A DNA stretch of 64,000 nucleotides from Sphingosinicella sp. BN140058 (GCF_004135585.1 NZ_CP035502.1:248001-312000), one strand, 5' to 3'. Counted from the stretch's first letter, positions 8,904 to 17,449 are shown. Made by a program: numbers and translations. The notes: generated from the sequence alone by a model not told the origin.

Positions 8904-10490
8904 CTATGGGCGAGCCCAATCGTAAGGATCTTGCGGAGCATTGTCTTCTATCCAGAGGGCGCGAAGGTATCGGTGCATCAGGAGCCGATCGGCTTTGGGC
9001 GCTCGATAGAGGAGCCCGAGCGGCCCCGGCAGGTCTCGCATGTCTGTAGAAGGATCGACAGGTAGGCTTGGGCGACCTTCGAGCTCGGCGACACCATCCC
9101 GGCTGTGATCCGGCCAGAGCCGGTCGTCATAGGCGATCGCTGCGATTGCGGAGGCGTAGTCGCCCGTTGCTCGCCGCGCTTCCCCATAGTCCCTAGAGCG
9201 CTTTGGAGAATGTCGATCCGAGCGAATAAATCTCGCCCGCTCTCGGCTCAGGACAGCGATACCAATTCGGTGGCCGCCCCACATCTCGGGATCGAAGCGA
9301 ACGCCCTGCGGCACGTGCTCGAGTGCGGCGAGGGTTTCGACGCCGTCCCAGGTCTCGTATCCGGCGAGAGCGAGGCCCATGACGAGCCGGTGGAGAAAGA
9401 CGCTTCCGCTTAACCACTCGTCGTAGGCGGTGAGGAGGTTTGCTCGGAGCAGGATCTCCGCCTGGCGACCAGTGATGACCCTCCCCTCCGGCGCGCTCCA
9501 GCCGCTCTTGGTCTTTGAGAAAAGCGGAGCATCCATTACGAGCTCGTCAGTGATGCGCAGAATTGGTTTCAGGGCGGCCTGAATGTCTGCGTCGAGTGAT
9601 GCGTAGGCGCGCGCACCTCCAAGGTCGAGTTCCCATTCGATCCGCGAGGTGACCGGCACGTCCGGCTTCGGCCGAAGGATCACCGGAGGTTCCAACGTCA
9701 CGAGAAGGCGGTCGAAATCGAGGCCATGACGCGCGGCTGCCGAGCGGCCGGCGTCGATTGCATCGGGAGTGGCGGGGTCGGTCGGTTTCCAGCGTATCGA
9801 CGACTTCGTGATTTGAGCGAATCCCATCAGAGGCACACCGAAGCGCCGGCGGGCGCCGATCGCTTGAGGCGAGCCAGATTCGTTCCACGTCAGCATCGGC
9901 CGCATCGTCAGAGCGGCCACAAACGCTGCGAGATCTGGGCTAATGCCACGGATCCGCGGCGAGGCACCTGGTCGCGTTGAGATGCTGAGAGGGGACCTGT
10001 TTCCGTCCGGTCGCAGGGCGATATCGATCCCTGACTGGTGATAGCGGGCATGCAACCCTGCCAGGATGGCGATCGCGTCCTGCCAGCGGTCATCGGCATC
10101 GTCGGGGGGGCCAAAGTGGGCGTAGAACCCGGGAGGGGTGAAGCGAAGGTGATCGCGGCGAAGATCGTTCCAGCCGAGGGTGTCAAGGCAATCGAGGAGG
10201 GCTTTGACCCAGGATTCTGGTCCGCGATGCCATGCGCGTTCTGAAAAAAAGTGTTCGTGGATGGCGAGGCCGAGCGGGTTGCCGCAAGGACCATGTACGG
10301 CATAACGATGGTGCCCGCCGTCGTGGTCGATCGAGAGGACCGATCGGTCTGCTAACGCAAAATGGCGATCGAGCGGGTAGCCATCCTTGATAGGCTCCGC
10401 TTCAGCGAAGTCGATGGATCCGAGCCGCGCTACGAGGCTTTGAGCCAAGGCAAGCGCAGCATCGGGCTCGAAGTTGAGTTGCTCGGTCAT
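8904..10490 (-). CDS. Large hypothetical protein, 528 aa
   Basis: Soluble, acidic, mixed alpha/beta, with no signal peptide, membrane segment or recognisable nucleotide-binding motif. GGCGAGAGG abuts the ATG at 10490. The N-terminal part has HDGGHHRYAVHGPCGNPLGL, a beta-type segment with several histidines; the C-terminal part is charged and proline-rich. Codon use is that of the surroundings. Stands alone, flanked by short gaps. No family recognised. Confidence 0.65.
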   Translation of the reverse strand: MTEQLNFEPDAALALAQSLVARLGSIDFAEAEPIKDGYPLDRHFALADRSVLSIDHDGGHHRYAVHGPCGNPLGLAIHEHFFSERAWHRGPESWVKALLDCLDTLGWNDLRRDHLRFTPPGFYAHFGPPDDADDRWQDAIAILAGLHARYHQSGIDIALRPDGNRSPLSISTRPGASPRIRGISPDLAAFVAALTMRPMLTWNESGSPQAIGARRRFGVPLMGFAQITKSSIRWKPTDPATPDAIDAGRSAAARHGLDFDRLLVTLEPPVILRPKPDVPVTSRIEWELDLGGARAYASLDADIQAALKPILRITDELVMDAPLFSKTKSGWSAPEGRVITGRQAEILLRANLLTAYDEWLSGSVFLHRLVMGLALAGYETWDGVETLAALEHVPQGVRFDPEMWGGHRIGIAVLSRERARFIRSDRHSPKRSRDYGEARRATGDYASAIAAIAYDDRLWPDHSRDGVAELEGRPSLPVDPSTDMRDLPGPLGLLYRAPKADRLLMHRYLRALWIEDNAPQDPYDWARP

Positions 10491-10624
10491 CCTCTCGCCT
10501 TATTGCTTCGAGGGGGGCTGCTGCAGGATCGACCAGCGTCATGACCCTCTCACCGTTGTTATCGGAGGATAGCCGTCGCGGATAATCGCGCAAGCAAGTC
10601 TTCGAAAGCTATCCCGAAGAAGGC

Positions 10625-10792
10625 CTATGGATCGCCTGTGTGGATGGAGGCGGCGTGCGCGAGGAGGACCTTCTCCGAACTGTCCAGTCGAGTGAGCGTG
10701 CCAGATGAGGTGGGTGCCGCTTGGGCGGCCGACGCACGGTCCGAGCCGGATAGAGTCGGTCCTGCGGCGAGGCGTCCAAGCGCTCGGCCCAT
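10625..10792 (-). CDS. Possible small protein downstream of SRAP gene, 55 aa
   Basis: ATG at 10792 with GGAGGA six bases upstream. The product (MGRALGRLAAGPTLSGSDRA...) is alanine- and serine-rich with no family match. It starts 53 bases after the SRAP stop on the same strand, so it would be the last cistron of that operon. The good ribosome site is the main support. The remaining bases to 10490 hold no other candidate. Confidence 0.35.
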   Translation of the reverse strand: MGRALGRLAAGPTLSGSDRASAAQAAPTSSGTLTRLDSSEKVLLAHAASIHTGDP

Positions 10793-10844
10793 GCATAGTC
10801 CTCCGAGCCGGCGCCGGATCGTCGCCCAGGAAGACGTCACACTA

Positions 10845-11418
10845 TCAGGCGAGCTGCATCAGCTGTGAAGGAAAGGGTTGAGCGAGTGCGCATGCGCCGG
10901 CAACGTCACCGTCGAGCCAGGTCTCGTAATCCTCAGGCTGGAGCATGACCGGCATTGCTTTCGGGTGTATTGGGCTGACGAGAATGTTGGGCTCGCATGT
11001 CAAGAACGCGTAGGCTCGGCTTCCGTCATCGAGGGGCCTCCAGATACCGGCGAAGGAGAAGATCTGCGATGCTGCGACGTTGAACCAGCGATCTCGTTTC
11101 GCCCCCTTCTCCCCTTCCCATTCGCAGAACGAGGTGACTGGCACGAGGCATCGGCGGTCAGGCTTTGACAAGGCCGAACGCCAGAACGGGCTGGCGAGGT
11201 TTCGGACGTTGGTCACGGGAGCGGCCTTGGGGCGGCGGCGGGAAGCCCCAGACCATCCTATCGAGTTCGAGGAGCCCAGATCCGCTGCGTCGTACCACGA
11301 CCCCTTCCCTCTTCGGGAAGAGCTCGGGCTGGGGCCAGTCGAAGTCGGGCGGGACGATGACGCCGTAGTGTGTGGCTAGCTCCGCGTCTTTGACGCTCAT
11401 CCTATAACGATTGCACAT
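10845..11418 (-). pseudogene. SOS response-associated peptidase (SRAP, YedK/HMCES family), frameshifted
   Basis: SRAP proteins cross-link to abasic sites in single-stranded DNA through Cys2. The first part (MCNRYR, catalytic Cys2) runs in one frame to GFPPPPQGR. The second part (VTNVRNLASPFW, CLVPVTSFCEWE, SPIHPKAMPVML, with the expected Asn, Glu and His) continues one frame over. The switch falls near 11220-11232, beside a CCG/CCCC run, and one base restores a full-length protein of about 190 residues. It is either a real inactivating mutation or a sequencing error. The start codon overlaps the stop of the upstream 62-aa gene (TAATG), with AGGGGAGGAG as ribosome site. Confidence 0.8.
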
Positions 11419-11606
11419 TAGGGCTCCTCCCCTGGATTGCGCACGCGGATGAATTGAGGACCCGTGGCTTTGCCCTCCACGATGCGTTCTAGCCGGCGGC
11501 GAAAGCGTTCCCATTCGTCCGGTGGGAAGAAGATTCGGGCCTCACCCTGTGTCATGACGACGGATCCGTCTTCGAATTCCTCGATTTCGGGAGGTGAGTC
11601 TTGCAT
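11418..11606 (-). CDS. Small acidic hypothetical protein coupled to SRAP
   Basis: 62 residues (MQDSPPEIEEFEDGSVVMTQ...). The segment GEARIFFPPDEWERFRRRLE gives a strand then an amphipathic helix. The stop TAA shares its last base with the SRAP start ATG, so translation is coupled. Ribosome site upstream of 11606 is weak. No family recognised; co-expression suggests a link to the SRAP function or simply an operon filler. Confidence 0.65.
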   Translation of the reverse strand: MQDSPPEIEEFEDGSVVMTQGEARIFFPPDEWERFRRRLERIVEGKATGPQFIRVRNPGEEP

Positions 11607-11764
11607 GCTGGCCGTCTCAAAGCTTTGGACGTCGCTGAGGTCAAGAGCGGTGAACCAATCGGCCGCCGCGGAGGAAGAGCACGTTTCTGACCTTCAAGGT
11701 TCATCGCAGGGCTGCTGGACGAGGCCGGAGATGCTGGGCAATGTGGCTCAGCAAAGGAGCGTGC

Positions 11765-12097
11765 GTGGGCGAACTGGCAACGACTTGGACCGAAGGCGAG
11801 CTGTTCCTCGAATGGCTGATCGGGGAAGGATATGTTCGCCTCGAGCTCGCGTCCGATGATCAATGGATCGGTATCCGTCCCCTGCTCTTCCACTGGAGCA
11901 TGCATCTTGGGCTAGTCGGCGACACGATGGGGTATAACGATCGCTGGTGCTATCAAGATGAGGCAGCAGCGCGCGCAGCGCTCGCTGAGTGGAAGTCGCG
12001 TGGTTTCAAAGGGGAGCCAGAGGGATGGCATCGCCATCCTCTAAGCGGGAGACGAAGGCCAGAGGGTCGCGTAGAGTTGGAGTATGTGGCGAGGTGA
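11765..12097 (+). CDS. Hypothetical protein, 110 aa
   Basis: Start taken as GTG 11765 because AAAGGAG lies five bases before it; an in-frame ATG at 11741 has no such site. Product is tryptophan-rich (LFLEWLIGEGYVRLELASDD, WIGIRPLLFHWSMHLGLV) with a basic tail, soluble, with no known family. Transcribed away from the SRAP operon, so the 160 bases between them should hold two promoters. Confidence 0.55.
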   Translation: MGELATTWTEGELFLEWLIGEGYVRLELASDDQWIGIRPLLFHWSMHLGLVGDTMGYNDRWCYQDEAAARAALAEWKSRGFKGEPEGWHRHPLSGRRRPEGRVELEYVAR

Positions 12098-12189
12098 CGC
12101 GCGGAGTTCGGCCTCACAGGCCGAGGAGTAGGACGTCGACCAGGCGGTGGGCGCCGGCGAGCAAAAGGCAGGAAGGCTCTGGGGGCTAC

Positions 12190-12477
12190 ATGGTGAGCGA
12201 CAAAGTCTGGAACGCGGCCAAGGCGAAGGCCGACGCGGAAGTACCGCCGCCGCTTCCCGAGCCGATCTGGGCTGGCATACAGACTGGCATCATATGCGTT
12301 TCAACGATCGCGGTATTCATTGCCCTGCGGTGGGTGGCTCCGCTTGAGGTGGCTTGGTGCGGGACTGCAGCGGCTGGTGCCGCGGTGGCTTGGTTCGAGG
12401 CGCGAGACAAGGCGAAGCGACACAGCAAGGCTATGGCTCACTGGGTGAATCTCTATCGGGACGACCCTAGGCTTTGA
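12190..12477 (+). CDS. Small inner-membrane protein
   Basis: 95 residues from ATG 12190 (GGGGG four bases upstream; GTG 12193 also possible). Two adjacent hydrophobic segments (IICVSTIAVFIALRW and WCGTAAAGAAVAWF) form a probable hairpin with charged ends inside. The tail (ARDKAKRHSKAMAHWVNLYR) is basic. Follows the 110-aa gene by about 90 bases on the same strand. Role unknown. Confidence 0.5.
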   Translation: MVSDKVWNAAKAKADAEVPPPLPEPIWAGIQTGIICVSTIAVFIALRWVAPLEVAWCGTAAAGAAVAWFEARDKAKRHSKAMAHWVNLYRDDPRL

Positions 12478-12507
12478 TGCCGGGCGCAGCGGCCGGGCGC
12501 AGCCGGG

Positions 12508-13593
12508 TCAGAGGGCAAGGGCCATTTGGCTTTGCTGGGCGCGCTCAGCTTCCTTGTCGACGAGATTGGAGATAGAAATACCAACAAGACGCAGCGGGCG
12601 GCTCAACGGGAGCAGCGAGTCGAGCAGCTCCTCGACGATGGTGCCGAGCAAGAGCCGATCGGACATCGGCTGGCTGAGGGTCCTCGATCGGGTCACCAGT
12701 TCGAAGTCGCGGTATTTGGCCTTGAGCGTCACGGTCCGGCCGTCGCGGCCGATGCGGGCGCGGTCCTCCCAGAGATGGTCAGCGATGTCGGACAGCTCGG
12801 CCAGGAGCTTCCCTCGATCGCCAATGTCCTGCTCGAAGGTGTTTTCTGCTCCGTACGACTTACGAGTTCGGTCGGGACGCACCGGCCGGTTGTCCTCGCC
12901 GTGCGCGATCGCGTGATAATAGGCGGCGGATTTGCCGAAGTGCCGCTGCAGCTGATCGAAGGGGAACGACCGAAGGTCTCGGCCGAACCGAATGCCAAGC
13001 TCGGTCATTCGGGCTGCCGTGGCGGGGCCGATGCCGTGGAAACGAGACACCTCGAGGTCGGCGACAAGAGCCTCTCCCCTCCCCGGCCTTATGATGGTCA
13101 TGCCGTTCGGCTTCTTATAGCCTGACCCCAGCTTCGCGAGGAACTTGTTGTAGGATACGCCAGCGGAAGCGGTAAGCCCAGTCTCGTTGAAGATGGCCGC
13201 GCGAATGTCGTTCGCGACATCTGTCGCGGTCGGCAAGCCTTGGATGTTCTCGGTTACGTCGAGATAGGCCTCGTCGAGGGACAGCGGCTCGATCAAAGGG
13301 GTGTGCCGCGCACAGATTGATCGGATTTGGCGCGAGACTTCGCGATAGACGTCGAAGCGAGGAGGAACGATCAGCAACTCAGCACAGCGCTGTTTGGCCG
13401 CCATGGTGGGCAGGGCGGATCTGATCCCGAATTCCCTTGCCTCGTAGCTTGCGGCGGCGACAACGCTCCGGGGGGAAGCGCCCGCGACGACCAGCGGCTT
13501 GCCCCGCAGGCATGGATCATCGCGCTGCTCCACAGACGCGAAAAAGGCGTCCATGTCGACGTGGATAATTTTGCGACATCCGGCGGCTGACAT
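12508..13593 (-). CDS. dinB: DNA polymerase IV
   Basis: 361 residues, usual length. Y-family translesion polymerase: IIHVDMDAFFASVE at the N-terminus with metal ligand Asp13, SLDEAYLDV with the second acidic pair near 105, a helix-hairpin-helix thumb (FHGIGPATAARMTELGI) and a little-finger domain. The C-terminus (QSQMALAL) resembles a beta-clamp-binding peptide (consensus QxxLxLF). Template-copying past lesions at the expense of fidelity is the known role. A degenerate LexA-type repeat lies about 40 bases upstream, suggesting SOS control. A rightward gene of unknown function is divergent. Confidence 0.95.
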   Translation of the reverse strand: MSAAGCRKIIHVDMDAFFASVEQRDDPCLRGKPLVVAGASPRSVVAAASYEAREFGIRSALPTMAAKQRCAELLIVPPRFDVYREVSRQIRSICARHTPLIEPLSLDEAYLDVTENIQGLPTATDVANDIRAAIFNETGLTASAGVSYNKFLAKLGSGYKKPNGMTIIRPGRGEALVADLEVSRFHGIGPATAARMTELGIRFGRDLRSFPFDQLQRHFGKSAAYYHAIAHGEDNRPVRPDRTRKSYGAENTFEQDIGDRGKLLAELSDIADHLWEDRARIGRDGRTVTLKAKYRDFELVTRSRTLSQPMSDRLLLGTIVEELLDSLLPLSRPLRLVGISISNLVDKEAERAQQSQMALAL

Positions 13594-13632
13594 ACGGGCA
13601 GATTAGCGTGATTGAGGGCTAGCACAAAGCGC

Positions 13633-13647
13633 GAACATGTGGCGGAC
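13633..13647 (-). promoter_or_regulatory. Degenerate LexA-type box in front of dinB
   Basis: On the plus strand GAAC-N7-GGAC, one mismatch from the GAAC-N7-GAAC direct repeat used by alphaproteobacterial LexA. It lies 40 bases upstream of the dinB start in the divergent promoter region. The perfect version stands before imuA at 54038. Confidence 0.45.
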
Positions 13648-13709
13648 ACTTGATCAAAAGCGGTAATGGTGATCGTATCGTAGTCGTGTCGGCAGCGAGG
13701 GGGTGCCCG

Positions 13710-14675
13710 TTGAAAGATGACGATGACGACGGCGAAGAGCCGTTTGACCTGGAATCAATCTTCAGCGTTCTCGCACGACTCCCTCGGCCGGAGACCCGCA
13801 TGGCGCGCGCCGCTGTATTGGGCTGTCTCGCTGGAGCGGACTTGATGAGCCGGGCCGGTGCAACCGGTAGGCTTGCGGACCGCGTCGCAACGCTGGGCCG
13901 CTACGTAACGTCGACGAACGAGGGTTGGGCCGCCCATTGGCAACGTTACGGTTTGGCGATGGCCGGCCAGGTCACGGAGCCGCTTGAATGGGCGCGGGCG
14001 ATCCAATCGATCGAGGCGACCGAAATGGCGCGGGAGGAAGCTCTCGAGTTCGCTGCGGATGCTGTAGCGACACGAGCCAGTGGGAGCAGCTTCGACGAAG
14101 TGTACATGGCGGTAGCGCTGGTTGATGCGCTCTTTGAGCGGGATCGCGCAGAGCTACTTCTGCTTGAGAGCGCAATGAACGATCTCAATGAGCTCGCAGG
14201 GTCTGCACTCATCGAGCCAAGATACGTGATCACCTATATGTCTGCTTCGTCTCCGTTCGACTCGGCGATGTGGTACTTCATCAAGGGCCAGCTCAAGGAG
14301 CCCAACATAGCCAGCGGTGAGAGATACTCGATACAAGCGTATCGTGCGATGCTCGCTTGGCGCCTCGACAATCTTGCTCTGCTTGCTCATCGATCGGGCA
14401 TTATCTGCTCGTCGACCAGAGCCTGGGAGACGGCGCGGACGTCTCTCGGGATCAACCAAACGTCTGATCGTGTGAGCCGCGCAGCGCGAGAGGCGAGTAG
14501 TAAGGGAGCCGGGCCCTCGCTTCTGAGGGATTTCGACGCTGATATGGAGCCTCTCAGCCACATCTCAACGGACGACGTGCATGAGGGTCTGAAGAGCTGG
14601 ATCGAGTTCTCTAACGAGATGAATGACGATGTCTTCGAGACCGTGATGCGAACGAGGTTCCACGTGCTTGTCTGA
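13710..14675 (+). CDS. Hypothetical helical protein, 321 aa
   Basis: Start placed at TTG 13710 because GAGGGGG lies six bases upstream; a TTG at 13650 would add 20 unlikely residues. Begins with an aspartate run (KDDDDDGEEPFDLESIF), then is alpha-helical throughout, with repeated alanine- and leucine-rich helices and no membrane segment. No motif or family recognised. Divergent from dinB, with which it may share an SOS-type operator. Confidence 0.6.
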   Translation: MKDDDDDGEEPFDLESIFSVLARLPRPETRMARAAVLGCLAGADLMSRAGATGRLADRVATLGRYVTSTNEGWAAHWQRYGLAMAGQVTEPLEWARAIQSIEATEMAREEALEFAADAVATRASGSSFDEVYMAVALVDALFERDRAELLLLESAMNDLNELAGSALIEPRYVITYMSASSPFDSAMWYFIKGQLKEPNIASGERYSIQAYRAMLAWRLDNLALLAHRSGIICSSTRAWETARTSLGINQTSDRVSRAAREASSKGAGPSLLRDFDADMEPLSHISTDDVHEGLKSWIEFSNEMNDDVFETVMRTRFHVLV

Positions 14676-14765
14676 GGTACGCCGGATGTCGTCGGCAGCG
14701 ACAAAACGGTCCGACTGCGGATGGCCGCGGGGTAGAGCCGGCATCGGCAGACACCGCCGGCGGCC

Positions 14766-14993
14766 TCACTGCCGAGTTAGGCGCGGCACCGGGGTCATGG
14801 TCGCTTGCCCCCGCTGACCGCAGGTGAGACAACGCAGGCGCGAGCGGGCTGCGTCGAGAGGTGCATCTTCGCGGAAGCGGGCTAGGATCTGATTGGCAGG
14901 GATGTTGATCGTCCTGCCGCACGGGCAGACTATCCTCATGTCGGCCCGTGAAGCAGCCCAGCTCTTCAGAGTGTCGTTGTTTGGATCCAGCAC
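14766..14993 (-). CDS. Small zinc-ribbon protein
   Basis: 75 residues from GTG 14993 (GGAGG about 11 bases upstream; ATG 14939 is an alternative). RIVCPCGRTINIPANQIL carries a CxC, and LRCLTCGQRG carries a CxxC, together one zinc site. The layout is like that of other small ribbon proteins of the window, and a nucleic-acid or protein adaptor role is plausible. Single gene. Confidence 0.55.
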   Translation of the reverse strand: MLDPNNDTLKSWAASRADMRIVCPCGRTINIPANQILARFREDAPLDAARSRLRCLTCGQRGQATMTPVPRLTRQ

Positions 14994-15448
14994 TTCGATG
15001 ACGGCCTCCGTAGCGCAGCTACCTCACGATCCCTGGCGACGCACGCGGGCCGAAGAAAGCACGCCCAGTTTAGGCCTTCGTGATCGCCGAAACGAGGAGA
15101 GGCCATGAAGCTGGCCAATGTGTAGACGCCCTGCCCCACCGCCGTGCAGCAGGGCGTCGCGAGTGCTGCAACGCCCTCACGCCCCCGAGAGGACAGCAGC
15201 GCTACTAGCCCAAAGAAAACGCTCCTCCGCACTCGGCGTTCCGCGTCCCCGCAACCCTGCAGGGCACCGTGGGCGTCGACCAGCTCAATGTCTGCGCCCG
15301 GCAGGTCTGGCGCGCAGTCTTGCGAAGCTCAGAAGCGTCCAGGTGATCTGGATGCTTTGCGGAATAGGTTGGCGAACGCGGGGAGCTGTTGATACTTCGA
15401 CCGCTCGATCCCACGCGTGGGGGGCGGGTCGCACGATGGAGTGTCTGC
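14994..15448 (+). other. Intergenic stretch with one hairpin, no supported gene
   Basis: About 455 bases. A minus-strand frame (MRRSVFFGLVALLSSRG...) starts like a signal peptide but soon becomes implausible and overlaps the zinc-ribbon start. The only structure is the inverted repeat at 15125-15158. Confidence 0.4.
15125..15158. repeat. 9-base inverted repeat (GACGCCCTG/CAGGGCGTC)
   Basis: Perfect 9-base arms with a 16-base loop. No following T-run, so not a classical terminator; possibly a transcript hairpin or operator. Confidence 0.35.
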
Positions 15449-15688
15449 GTGGAAGAGCTGCTTACGGTCTGGGTCATCTATCATCGTCCGGCGGACGTGC
15501 CGGGGGTGGAATACGTGCTCCGTGCACAGACTGCCAACAGGGACCGCACGATCACGGTCCACCCGGAGGCTTGGACCGGGAGCACGCTCGACGAAGTGAG
15601 GGGAAAGCTTGAGCGGATCCAGCCGGGTCTTGTGCGCCTCGATCGGGCCCCGGAGGATGAGCCACACGTTGTGGAGACCTGGATTTGA
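15449..15688 (+). CDS. Small hypothetical protein, 79 aa
   Basis: Start taken as GTG 15449, with GGAG seven bases upstream. MEELLTVWVIYHRPADVPGV is followed by short strands and a helix (STLDEVRGKLERIQPGLVRL), a compact alpha/beta protein with an acidic end. Typical conserved-hypothetical character. Next gene follows in the same direction. Confidence 0.55.
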   Translation: MEELLTVWVIYHRPADVPGVEYVLRAQTANRDRTITVHPEAWTGSTLDEVRGKLERIQPGLVRLDRAPEDEPHVVETWI

Positions 15689-15763
15689 CCGCGACGAGAG
15701 CGCCGCGAGCGGTAGTCACGAGTGCGAGCGCTGCGGGTGTTTTCGTTGATATGCAGGGGGCGT

Positions 15764-15967
15764 GTGTTGGACGTGAGGGATAAGCCTTCGGTTCTCAGGA
15801 GCCCGGGGGCGTGGAAGAACGCTGGGTATGGAGCGTTGTCGGCTGCATGGTCTCTGACTTTGTTTAAGCTCTTTTCCGAGAGCTGGAGCAACGACGTGGC
15901 CGTCGTTGCGTCGTGCGGCCTGATGGGCGCAGTCTATCTCTGGGCGCACAAGTTCAAAGACGAATGA
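15764..15967 (+). CDS. Small membrane protein
   Basis: 67 residues from GTG 15764; TTG 15767 or GTG 15773 are also possible, all behind AGGGGG. One hydrophobic segment near the C-terminus (VAVVASCGLMGAVYLWAHKF) and a weaker one before it. The stop TGA overlaps an ATG (ATGA at 15964) of a frame running to 16218 that would overlap the next gene; its first 40 codons look plausible but the rest does not. Confidence 0.45.
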   Translation: MLDVRDKPSVLRSPGAWKNAGYGALSAAWSLTLFKLFSESWSNDVAVVASCGLMGAVYLWAHKFKDE

Positions 15968-16087
15968 CAACGTTCGCGATCGGGACTGACACGGTCTCGA
16001 TTGCTCCGGAACCGGGCTATCGGAAGGGTGGCCCGGACGCTGTTCGCCGTAGGATGGCGAGCGCCTCCAGATACAGCAGAGACGAGA

Positions 16088-16417
16088 ATGGGCAAAGGGC
16101 AGTACACCGGGGGCGGAACCCTGTTGGGGTTCGGGTCGATCACGAAGACGAAGGGTCGACGGGGAGGTGTCGGATCCTCAGGCACTGCGCTTCGGGAGCA
16201 ACGGAAGAAAGCCGATAAGGCGAGCAAGCAGAAGGTTGCAGCCCAGATCAAGGCGAACGAAAAAGCGGTCCGGGAGCTGGGAAAGATCTGGCAGGAGGAG
16301 AAGGGCCGCGCTCTCTACAATCGGCTGGCTCGTAAGCAGCGAGCGAAAACCTCTCCGTTGGCAGCAGCCTTGGAGGCGGCATTCGCTGAGAGCTCAGGGA
16401 CGACCACTGACAGTTGA
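16088..16417 (+). CDS. Basic low-complexity protein, 109 aa
   Basis: ATG 16088 with GAGACGAGA upstream. Gly-rich start (KGQYTGGGTLLGFGSITKTK) then a strongly basic, alanine- and lysine-rich helix (REQRKKADKASKQKVAAQIK). Looks like a nucleic-acid-binding or structural small protein, but there is no recognised family. Confidence 0.5.
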   Translation: MGKGQYTGGGTLLGFGSITKTKGRRGGVGSSGTALREQRKKADKASKQKVAAQIKANEKAVRELGKIWQEEKGRALYNRLARKQRAKTSPLAAALEAAFAESSGTTTDS

Positions 16418-16463
16418 CTGCTGCGGCTGCGGCTGCGGTTGTCCGTGTGGCCCAGCAGACGGC

Positions 16464-17117
16464 CTAACGGCGGCGGTCCAGCATGGCCGCCAGCTCATCG
16501 TCGGTGAGACCGCCGGCTGCGCGGTCTGGGTCGTTCTTGGATTGCGAGGCCTTGTCCACCTTCTTCAAACAGGCTGCCAGCCGCTCCGGGGGAACCGCCT
16601 TCGCGAGAGACGCTTTGACGGCGGCGTTCGTCGTGAGACCGGCGCCGAAGCAGAGGGAAGCGAAAATGACGTCCTTCTCGGAGCCGCGAACTAGCTTGGC
16701 GGCTACGATGTCCGCTGGGTGCGGAGCGATCGCGGTTATCCGGCGGCCGTCCTCGCCTGCGACTTTGAGGTGAACGCTTCGATCCCGCCAATCAGCCGGG
16801 AGAATGGCCGTCGTCTCATCAACGCCATCGATGAAGAAGCCGAAGGATTGGTGGAAGTTTGAGCCTTCTCCAAAAAGACTGGCAATGGCCTCCGAAGCTT
16901 CCTGCCCTTCGTGCTCGTCAGGCCATTTGGCGGCATTGGCCGGGTAGCAATCGATTTCCTGACTGAATCGGAGCCTCCGGTCTACGTCTGGGCGGGCGAC
17001 GAGCAACGCTTGGCTGCCGATGACGTAGACCGTGTCTGTCTCGAACAGCTTGGCTACGCTGCGGATCGCCCGGACGAGGTCGTCCCGACCGATCGGCCTT
17101 GTTGGGCTTGCCGCCAT
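16464..17117 (-). CDS. Nucleotidyltransferase-fold protein (AbiEii/DUF6036-like)
   Basis: 217 residues from ATG 17117; upstream in-frame sequence is noise. DTVYVIGSQALLV and the following EIDCYP match the GS...D-x-D-type start of minimal nucleotidyltransferases, and HPADIVAAKLVRGSEKD matches the helix that follows in toxin-type members. The first acidic ligand is Glu-Ile-Asp rather than Asp-x-Asp. Its start overlaps the end of the preceding gene by 64 bases, so the two are co-translated. The pair has the architecture of a toxin-antitoxin or abortive-infection module; that role is inference. Confidence 0.65.
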   Translation of the reverse strand: MAASPTRPIGRDDLVRAIRSVAKLFETDTVYVIGSQALLVARPDVDRRLRFSQEIDCYPANAAKWPDEHEGQEASEAIASLFGEGSNFHQSFGFFIDGVDETTAILPADWRDRSVHLKVAGEDGRRITAIAPHPADIVAAKLVRGSEKDVIFASLCFGAGLTTNAAVKASLAKAVPPERLAACLKKVDKASQSKNDPDRAAGGLTDDELAAMLDRRR

Positions 17118-17449
17118 AGCTTGGTCCTGGTCCTCGGGTTGGTGACGCCGATGAGAGTGGAGAACGGGCTGTTCGACCGCAGTAGACGGCCAGCGTCGTC
17201 GTCCTCGGTCATGCGCTCGATGATCTCGTCCAGACCGCGCCGCAGCAGGATTTGCCACAGACGATGCCCAACAGTGGGCTCCGTCGCGATGCACTGATCG
17301 ATGTGAGTTCGGGCGCGATCGAGGAGCGCCGGCCGCGTGCGGAGTGCTCGAGCGTAGATCCGGTGGGAGAGAATGCGAGCGCGCTCAGAGATTTCGTGAC
17401 TGTCGAGAGTGCGGTGCGTCGCTGAAGATGTCTGAACCTCGATGCTCAC
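17054..17449 (-). CDS. Small helical partner of the nucleotidyltransferase
   Basis: 131 residues from GTG 17449, with AAAGGAGG five bases upstream. Entirely helical and basic: SHEISERARILSHRIYARAL, HRLWQILLRRGLDEIIERMT. Ends GRSAA inside the next gene. Could be the DNA-binding or neutralising half of a two-gene module. No family recognised with confidence. Upstream 76 bases separate it from a convergent-free, same-strand secreted-protein gene. Confidence 0.55.
   Translation of the reverse strand: MSIEVQTSSATHRTLDSHEISERARILSHRIYARALRTRPALLDRARTHIDQCIATEPTVGHRLWQILLRRGLDEIIERMTEDDDAGRLLRSNSPFSTLIGVTNPRTRTKLWRQAQQGRSVGTTSSGRSAA

Noticed and set aside
15964..16218. ATGA-overlapping frame of 85 codons after the small membrane protein
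   Set aside because: Second half overlaps the 109-aa basic protein, which has the better composition; mentioned only in the neighbouring entry.
16418..16445. CTGCGG repeats as a possible CRISPR or microsatellite
   Set aside because: Only a few imperfect six-base units with no spacers; simple low-complexity DNA. No CRISPR array is present in the window.
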